Shown piece after piece: positions 13,350 to 18,357 of a DNA stretch of 18,357 nucleotides. The notes under the pieces are model-generated. The model had not been told where the DNA came from. It did no database searches and saw only the letters and a program-made list of their open reading frames with translations. The position numbers were made by a program, and so were the translations under genes. The stretch comes from QQUD01 sp039029915 (GTDB taxonomy: Bacteria > Chloroflexota > Anaerolineae > Promineifilales > Promineifilaceae): the NCBI GenBank assembly GCA_039029915.1, contig JBCCFD010000108.1, positions 1 to 18,357 on the forward strand, in the 5' to 3' direction. Position 1 is the stretch's first letter, and every line of letters starts with the position of its first letter.

Positions 13350-15638
13350 ATGTTTGACCGAATGAGATTAGAAGAGGGTTGGTCGACGCTATTTCTCCTC
13401 GTTGGCCTCGTTTTTGTTGCTGGATATGGCATCTTTCAATCAGAATTTTTTGAAGGATTAGAGCTTTTGCCTTGGCTAGGCATAACGGCCGTGTTTACCG
13501 GCCTCCTCATCTCCAAGAGCCGATATTCCACCCGAACTTCAAATATATTTGCTTTTATCATTGGGACATTCACTATCGTCTACGTTGTTGCATCCCTGCT
13601 GGTTGAAGATTTGGGCTGGCGGGAAGCCGTCATCGAAGTGCTTAGTCAACAAGTTGTCTTTTTGCAAAAGCTCATCGGCGGTGGAACCAATCGTGAGGGG
13701 TTTGTTTTTGTGACGCATGCTGGGTTGGCGATGTGGATTGCTGGTTACACAGCCGCTTGGTACACATTCCGTCGCCCCAAAATTTGGCGCGCCATTTTGC
13801 CTTCTGGACTCATTCTCTTTAGTGTTGTTTACTATTATGCTGGCCCTAGACCATTAGCTCTATACATGGCGATTTATGCGCTGCTAGCCCTAATGTTTGT
13901 CGCACGGACTCATCTTGTTGCCCAAGAGAAAACCTGGCGACAAAGCGCCGTACGCTATGATCGATTTATCTCTTTTAACTTTCTAAGGGCTGGGTTGATC
14001 GCCTCACTTTTAGCCTTAATGCTCTCTTGGTCATTACCAGCTTTGTCGGCTAGCGCTGTTGTTGGTGATGCCCTAAGCGAAACAAGAGGCCCCTGGCGAG
14101 CATTCCAAGACAACTGGACTCGAATGTATTCAGCCCTGCGTACTTATGGGCAATCAACGGTTGATCCCTATCAAGATTCCCTAGTGCTTGGTGGCCCGCG
14201 CACGGTTGGAGATACCCCAGTGATGGATGTCTTTGTTGAGCGTGAGTTGCCCTATGCTTATTGGCAGACGATTGTTTATGACCGATATGATGATGGGGGC
14301 TGGTTCACGACGCCAGCGGCTGAAGACCTCCACATCACGGATGATGGGGTTTTAAATACGCCATTTACCGTTGGTCGGCAGGTCATTACTCAAACAGTTG
14401 TGAACTACCAGCCTAACTCCAGCCTTATTTATGGCGCTCCGGAAATCATAGGGGCTGATCGCGACATTTTTATTGAGGGACGAGAAGATGGGGATGGGGA
14501 TACACTTGTCACCTCAATGCGCTCTCGGTACGTCTTAAAGCAAGGTGACCAATATGAGGTAACTTCAAGATTTTCTGTCGCAGATGCGTTTAGCTTACGA
14601 ACATCGCCAAACACCTACCCAGAATGGGTGACGGAAACTTATTTACAATTGCCGGATTCGATCACACCTGAAACGCTTGCTTTGGCCGAAGAACTGATGG
14701 CGCCGTATGATAATAATTTTGATAAAGCCATTGCGGTGCGAAATTATTTGCGCGAAGCGATAGAATATAATGACCAGATTGAAGCCCCACCAATTGATGT
14801 TGATCCAGTTCACTATGTCTTGTTTATGAATCAAGAAGGTTATTGTAACTATTATGCCTCTGCAATGGCGGTCATGATGCGTTCTCAAGGTATTCCAGCC
14901 CGCGTTGTGAGTGGATATGCCAGCGGTGCTTTCCAGGAAGATGATAATTTTTATCGCGTTCGGTCAAGTGATGCGCATACTTGGGTTGAAGTCTATTTTG
15001 TTGATTATGGTTGGATTCAATTTGAACCTACAGCTTCCATTCCCATTGTTGATCGCCCTGAAAATACGGACGGTGGCGGCGGAGACGCCTTTGCCGCATT
15101 TAATAACAATCTCGATGATTTAAATCGTGAGGATCTATTAGGTGAAGAAGGGTTTACCGAGGGTGAAGGGCCCGATATGGATTCGCTGCTGCCAGAGGAT
15201 GAAGAATTGGGCGCAGGCGCTTTGGAACCAGAGTCCTTTTTTGAGCAGGTCCCTGTTTGGCAGTTAATTGCCGGAATCGTTATTTTTACATCTGCTGTGG
15301 GTGTTTCAGTTGTTGGAACGCAATATAATCAGCGTGTCGAAACGGACATTAATCGCAGTTACGGCCGTTTAGAGCAGTGGGGGCGCTGGATTGGGTTGAT
15401 TATACGGCCTGCACACACGCCATTCGAACGTGCCCGCATGATCACAACGGCCGTTCCTGAAAGCTTGGAACCTGTCCACAATCTCACCAATCAATATGTT
15501 GCTAAAAAGTTTAGCCCTTATAAAGACGAAGATTCAAAATCTGCTGATGAGTGGCAAGAATTACGCCCAGTAATGATTCGAAGTATGATCTTCCACTTCT
15601 TCAATCAAATAAAGCAGAGTTTATCAAGACGTAAATGA
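13350..15638 (+). CDS. membrane transglutaminase-like protein (TgpA/DUF4129 architecture)
   Basis: A 762-residue protein. The N-terminal third has about six or seven membrane helices (first at about 13-32, last at about 205-225), as in TgpA_N. An extracytoplasmic transglutaminase-like core follows: Cys499 in GYCNYYASAMAVMMRSQGIP, His543 in DAHTWVEVYF, and Glu559 in FEPTAS where classical enzymes have Asp (FEPT is common in this subfamily as I recall it). Another helix at about 635-655 leads to a cytoplasmic DUF4129-like tail with YGRLEQWGRWIGL and HTPFERARM. The catalytic Cys-His pair is intact, so it may be a peptidase or cross-linking enzyme at the surface. In other bacteria such genes often sit with a MoxR ATPase and a DUF58 protein; neither is here. 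Confidence 0.9.
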   Translation: MFDRMRLEEGWSTLFLLVGLVFVAGYGIFQSEFFEGLELLPWLGITAVFTGLLISKSRYSTRTSNIFAFIIGTFTIVYVVASLLVEDLGWREAVIEVLSQQVVFLQKLIGGGTNREGFVFVTHAGLAMWIAGYTAAWYTFRRPKIWRAILPSGLILFSVVYYYAGPRPLALYMAIYALLALMFVARTHLVAQEKTWRQSAVRYDRFISFNFLRAGLIASLLALMLSWSLPALSASAVVGDALSETRGPWRAFQDNWTRMYSALRTYGQSTVDPYQDSLVLGGPRTVGDTPVMDVFVERELPYAYWQTIVYDRYDDGGWFTTPAAEDLHITDDGVLNTPFTVGRQVITQTVVNYQPNSSLIYGAPEIIGADRDIFIEGREDGDGDTLVTSMRSRYVLKQGDQYEVTSRFSVADAFSLRTSPNTYPEWVTETYLQLPDSITPETLALAEELMAPYDNNFDKAIAVRNYLREAIEYNDQIEAPPIDVDPVHYVLFMNQEGYCNYYASAMAVMMRSQGIPARVVSGYASGAFQEDDNFYRVRSSDAHTWVEVYFVDYGWIQFEPTASIPIVDRPENTDGGGGDAFAAFNNNLDDLNREDLLGEEGFTEGEGPDMDSLLPEDEELGAGALEPESFFEQVPVWQLIAGIVIFTSAVGVSVVGTQYNQRVETDINRSYGRLEQWGRWIGLIIRPAHTPFERARMITTAVPESLEPVHNLTNQYVAKKFSPYKDEDSKSADEWQELRPVMIRSMIFHFFNQIKQSLSRRK

Positions 15639-15680
15639 TCTAAATCGTTGACCTAACCAAAAGGAAACACAAACTATCTG

Positions 15681-15706
15681 CGGGGTGATTTATCACCCCG
15701 TTTTGT
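15681..15706 (+). terminator. intrinsic terminator after the transglutaminase gene
   Basis: CGGGGTGAT (15681-15689), TT, ATCACCCCG (15692-15700), then TTTTGTTT: a strong GC stem with a T tail 43 bases after the stop. Confidence 0.82.
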
Positions 15707-15723
15707 TTATTACCCTAAAGGGA

Positions 15724-15795
15724 TTGAATATCCCGCTACTTGTGGCGAGAAAAATTCAACCTAGCCTGCGATACCCCGTCTGCTTGCGGCGGGGT
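15724..15795. terminator. two further hairpins in the convergent gap
   Basis: TTGAAT (15724-15729) pairs with ATTCAA (15754-15759), enclosing CGCTAC/GTGGCG (15734-15739/15742-15747, one wobble), giving a long imperfect hairpin. ACCCCG (15773-15778) and CGGGGT (15790-15795) form another, close to the stop of the minus-strand methyltransferase. Neither has a T tract in the needed direction, so they may be weak leftward terminators or mRNA end-protecting stems. Confidence 0.4.
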
Positions 15796-15798
15796 CGT

Positions 15799-16689
15799 TC
15801 ATTTTTTGAGCAATGCTTTACGATCTGGTAATTCAATAATCGGCATACCGGCCGTCGCCACAACTGCCAAAAGATGGTTGTTTTGGGTGCTGGGCTGAAG
15901 ATGAGTATCTAAAATGTCAAACCCCGCTTGTTTAATAAGATAAGGGTAGTTGTGTGAGAAGGAGTACTCATTGCTGTAGGGCTGTGAATTTGTGGTGTTC
16001 TCAAGATCGTGCCCTGTCCCTACGGGTTCGATTGTTATAAGCAGACAGGGGGCATAGGTTTCTCGGATGTAGCGGAAAAAGGACAGGAGTCTATCCTGAG
16101 GGAAATATTCTAAAACGCCCCGATGGCTCATAAACACGGCGTTGGGCTGGCCATTCTCTCGAATCCATTTGTCTCCATCCGCTGCCACAAAGCTTACGTT
16201 AGAACGGCCGTAACGTTCGTTGCATCTTTTAACAGTTGTCGGGCTTAAATCAATGCCTACAAATTTCTCTACATCATTGACGTGCGCTGCTAAATAATCC
16301 AGCAATTGCCCTGAGCCAGACCCAATCTCAAAAAGTGAGTTGAAACCATCTGCTTCATGCGCAATTTGATTGATGTATTCAACAATGTATGCAAAATGGG
16401 CCACAAAGGATTCTTCAAACATAAAGGCGTAATCTTCATGATACTGTGCCCCAGCGTCACCCTTCCAATAATTTTTATGGTATTGAGCTAGACTGTCTAA
16501 ATCCCCTTTTTGAATGGCGCGATAAACCAACCCATATCTCAAAAAATGATCAATTTTGTTTCGACCCTGACCGAATTCGGAGAGTGTAAACTGTTCGCTT
16601 TGAATTTTTTCCACGCGGTTTGGGAAAATGGGCAATAAAAATTGACCAATAATGCCTAAATATTTGTCACGAATATGTTTAAAATTCAT
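15799..16689 (-). CDS. class I SAM-dependent methyltransferase
   Basis: A 296-residue cytosolic methyltransferase of unknown substrate. Motif I, the SAM-binding glycine loop, is LFEIGSGSGQLLDYL at about residues 118-132; the acidic residue after strand 2 lies in KFVGIDLS; later motifs are VSFVAADGDKW and NAVFMSHRGVLEYF. The first 90 residues (basic start, then YHKNYWKGDAGAQYHEDYAF) have no domain I recognise. The C-terminal half (SFSHNYPYLIKQAGF) resembles small-molecule or sugar methyltransferases in layout. The ATG at 16689 has a weak TTAGG site 6 bases upstream. It stands alone, convergent with the transglutaminase gene and divergent from the sensor gene; it contains one ACGGCCGT palindrome. 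Confidence 0.82.
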   Translation of the reverse strand: MNFKHIRDKYLGIIGQFLLPIFPNRVEKIQSEQFTLSEFGQGRNKIDHFLRYGLVYRAIQKGDLDSLAQYHKNYWKGDAGAQYHEDYAFMFEESFVAHFAYIVEYINQIAHEADGFNSLFEIGSGSGQLLDYLAAHVNDVEKFVGIDLSPTTVKRCNERYGRSNVSFVAADGDKWIRENGQPNAVFMSHRGVLEYFPQDRLLSFFRYIRETYAPCLLITIEPVGTGHDLENTTNSQPYSNEYSFSHNYPYLIKQAGFDILDTHLQPSTQNNHLLAVVATAGMPIIELPDRKALLKK

Positions 16690-16863
16690 TTTGACCTAAC
16701 GTTACTGATAAGTGGAGAACAAAAAGTAGCTTGAAATAAAACAGGGGCGCATAAGTTTTTGTTCTCCTGAAAGTAATTTTCGTTGCTAAATTTTATACTC
16801 AAGATATTTGTTGAAAATTACTTGATAAAAATTTTTAAAATAATAATTTTGGAGAATATTTCC

Positions 16864-16928
16864 GATGGCACAGAATTGCTTAGCGCCATCTCTATAGTTT
16901 TACAAGGAGCTTCTTTCTGCTCCCATAA
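16864..16928 (+). other. two-hairpin element, possible structured RNA
   Basis: GATGGC (16864-16869) pairs with GCCATC (16885-16890). A few bases later TAGTT pairs with AACTA around an inner stem GGAGC (16906-16910), TTCTTTCT loop, GCTCC (16919-16923). Two nested stems in an otherwise AT-rich gap suggest a folded RNA or an attenuator-like element; no T tract follows and no promoter is obvious. Confidence 0.35.
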
Positions 16929-17140
16929 CTAAAGATAAATTGAAATGGGTGTTTCGTAATTAGTACTTTGTTTTCAACTGCTCTAAAAATGATTTAATGA
17001 TTAAAAAAATACGTCCTTCACCTTATTTGATAGACGCCACAATTATTCTTAAGAAACAGCCAGAAGGTGAAATTTCGACGGGAATGAAAAATTTTCACGG
17101 ATTCATAACCTCCCTTCCTATATCTAATTCACCATGACTC

Positions 17141-17149
17141 TGGTATAAT
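17141..17149 (+). promoter_or_regulatory. extended -10 promoter for the sensor gene
   Basis: TGGTATAAT is a perfect extended -10 element (TGn plus TATAAT at 17144-17149). No -35 hexamer is recognisable, as usual for this promoter class. Transcription would start near 17156, leaving a leader of about 245 bases that contains the GTAAATTAC repeats. Confidence 0.5.
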
Positions 17150-17163
17150 CTAAGGTGTTTTTC

Positions 17164-17325
17164 GAGTAATTTGCTTGAAAATTTAACAAATTACTCCAGT
17201 CCGGTAGTATCTACCACGAAGTTTGTAAATCACTGGAAGCCGAAGCATTTTATCAAAATGTGATTTACGAAGTAATTTACAATTTCTTCTACCTTACTTT
17301 TGAGAAACCCATTTGTAAATTACAC
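17164..17325. repeat. cluster of GTAAATTAC-type inverted repeats
   Basis: GAGTAATTTG (17164-17173) is the exact reverse complement of CAAATTACTC (17187-17196). TTTGTAAATCAC (17222-17233) faces GTGATTTACGAA (17260-17271) with one mismatch. AGTAATTTACAA (17271-17282) and TTTGTAAATTACAC (17312-17325) are further related copies. Six related words in 160 bases, alternating in direction, are not expected by chance. They lie between the extended -10 box and the sensor start, so they may be operators or RNA stems. Confidence 0.55.
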
Positions 17326-17400
17326 AATGAGAAGGTTGCAGTCCTTACATAACCTTCAGGCCTATTTATTTCAATTGCAAATCGGCAAGAGGTTGCACCC

Positions 17401-18357
17401 TTGAATGAATCACCCATTACACAAATAAAAAACAATCTCAATCAATTGCGCCAGCTTATTGATAATCTTGGTACGACGGTAAATAATCAACAGCAAACTT
17501 TGATCACCAGCCGCGCAGAGCTGTTTAAACCAGCCGTTCAGCAGTCTAGTGATGAAGTTGGACGTTTGTTGATCCACGTACGCCGTACCCTTGAAGATTT
17601 AGAGCGGCGAGTAAAAGCTCAAGAAAAAGAACAAGAACAACTTAAAGCACTGCAGGATATTAGCGCGGCTGTTAATTCATCACTAAACCTTGACGAAGTG
17701 CTCATTGAAGTAATGGATTCCATTATTGCATTGACAAAGGCAGAGCGTTCGATTCTGCTTTTGCGTAATGAAGAAACCGACGAATTAGAAAACACTCTTT
17801 ATCGCAATATTGATAGAGAAACCGTTGATAAGCAGTCCTTCCAAATTAGTCGGAGCATTGTGCAATCGGTTGCCGAAACAGGTGAACCTATTGCCACAAT
17901 GAATGCTCAGTCTGATCCTCGATTTGCCGCTCAAGAGAGCATCATTAGCTACAATTTGCGCTCTATTTTGTGTGCACCCCTCAAGATAAAGGGCAAGGTT
18001 ATTGGGGTGATCTACACTGATAATCGGGTGGCTGCCGGTATTTTTAATGATACCGATCGCGATATGCTTTCTGCATTTGCTAACCAAGCGGCGGTAGCGA
18101 TTGAAAATGCGCGCCTCTTCCAACAAATTCAATCACAACTGGACGAGATTACTGAAATGCGTGACCTCATGAACAACGTATTTGAGTCAATTGCCAGCGG
18201 TGTAATTACGATCAATGAAAAAGATCGGATTGCCTTAGTTAATCGGGCCGCGAGCGATATTCTTTCTGCAACACCTGATGAAATCATTCAGCAGTCGCTC
18301 AATGAAGCTGAAGAGATGCTGCAATTGCCTTTTGATTCTCTCGTTGGTGATGTGAAG
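17401..18357 (+). CDS. GAF-PAS sensor protein, 3' end beyond the window
   Basis: An open frame of 319 codons that continues past the window end. It starts with TTG at 17401, 8 bases after AAGAGG (17387-17392); an in-frame TAA lies at 17350. Residues 1-80 are polar with a likely coiled coil (LEDLERRVKAQEKEQEQLKA). A GAF domain spans about 80-245 (LQDISAAVNSSLNLDEVL, then LCAPLKIKGKVIGVIYTDN and FANQAAVAIENARLF), and a PAS domain begins at about 253 (LMNNVFESIASGVITIN). GAF domains bind small ligands or nucleotides. The missing end probably holds the output module, most likely a histidine kinase, but a cyclase or phosphatase cannot be excluded. There are no membrane helices so far. Confidence 0.85.
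   Translation, partial: MNESPITQIKNNLNQLRQLIDNLGTTVNNQQQTLITSRAELFKPAVQQSSDEVGRLLIHVRRTLEDLERRVKAQEKEQEQLKALQDISAAVNSSLNLDEVLIEVMDSIIALTKAERSILLLRNEETDELENTLYRNIDRETVDKQSFQISRSIVQSVAETGEPIATMNAQSDPRFAAQESIISYNLRSILCAPLKIKGKVIGVIYTDNRVAAGIFNDTDRDMLSAFANQAAVAIENARLFQQIQSQLDEITEMRDLMNNVFESIASGVITINEKDRIALVNRAASDILSATPDEIIQQSLNEAEEMLQLPFDSLVGDVK

Larger units (their letters stand above)
990..16211. repeat. iterated palindrome ACGGCCGT, 16 copies
   Basis: Exact copies start at 990, 1595, 2394, 3071, 3922, 4189, 5275, 7260, 9279, 10736, 11206, 13020, 13485, 15361, 15447 and 16204. The base before is A in 14 of 16 copies or reads as the extended AACGGCCGTT. Fifteen lie inside genes and one (13020) between genes. 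In genes they encode T-A-V in 8 cases, (N/Y)-G-R in 4 and R-P in 3, so all three codon phases are used. Random expectation for any given octamer in this length is about 0.3. Confidence 0.92.
16690..17400. other. 711-base AT-rich non-coding region with structured elements
   Basis: I find no credible gene here on either strand. The left part (16690-16860) is AT-rich and should contain the leftward methyltransferase promoter; TATAAA on the minus strand at 16797-16792 is a possible -10. The middle holds a two-hairpin element (16864-16928). The right part has an extended -10 promoter (17141-17149) and a family of GTAAATTAC inverted repeats (17164-17325) leading to the sensor gene. None of the window's ACGGCCGT palindromes is in this gap. 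Confidence 0.55.

Noticed and set aside
15724..15759. CRISPR-like repeat (GATTGAA start) in the convergent gap
   Set aside because: Only one copy, no spacer-repeat periodicity and no cas genes; explained better as a hairpin.
17785..18132. Minus-strand open frame of 115 codons
   Set aside because: Lies opposite the GAF domain of the sensor protein, whose plus-strand frame is open to the window end and has clear motifs.

Overview
The window looks like a chromosomal segment of a Chloroflexota bacterium (Anaerolineae/Caldilineae-like) of moderate GC. This is an inference from gene content: a CSLREA-type beta-helix surface protein ending in a IYLPLIL tail, lipoproteins with long Thr/Pro-rich linkers, a caa3 oxidase with an A2-type catalytic subunit, and a TgpA-like transglutaminase. 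The first 105 bases do not fit: they are about 67% GC, read as open coding sequence on the minus strand with G or C at every third codon position, and stop abruptly at AT-rich sequence. They are probably a chimeric or foreign scrap.

Layout. 106-532 is a structured non-coding leader for a secreted beta-helix protein (533-2038). Convergent to it is a lipid-anchored NodB-type polysaccharide deacetylase (3198-2098). A divergent ECF sigma factor follows (3359-3958). Behind a perfect CRP-type palindrome (4025-4040) lies the main functional block, all on +: an unknown 5-TM protein, coxB (subunit II with fused cytochrome c), coxA (with an unusual N-terminal membrane extension), the small subunit IV, coxC, a terminator, then the assembly genes ctaG and SURF1, a copper-protein-like membrane-anchored protein, and a lipoprotein of unknown function. 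After a 385-base regulatory gap comes a large membrane transglutaminase-like protein (13350-15638), then a convergent SAM-dependent methyltransferase (16689-15799). A 711-base repeat-rich gap precedes a GAF-PAS sensor protein that runs off the window end.

Working together: the 4.1-11.7 kb block encodes an aerobic terminal oxidase (proton-pumping cytochrome c oxidase, caa3 type) plus assembly proteins for its heme/copper centres. The flanking genes concern the cell surface (beta-helix protein, deacetylase, transglutaminase) and signalling (ECF sigma, GAF/PAS sensor).

The strongest unexplained signal is at DNA level. The octamer palindrome ACGGCCGT occurs 16 times between 990 and 16211, against well under one expected by chance. 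It occurs in all three codon phases, on genes of both strands, and once between genes. Of 18 CGGCCG hexamers outside the foreign end piece, 16 carry the flanking A and T. This resembles the cyanobacterial highly iterated palindrome HIP1 but with a different sequence.
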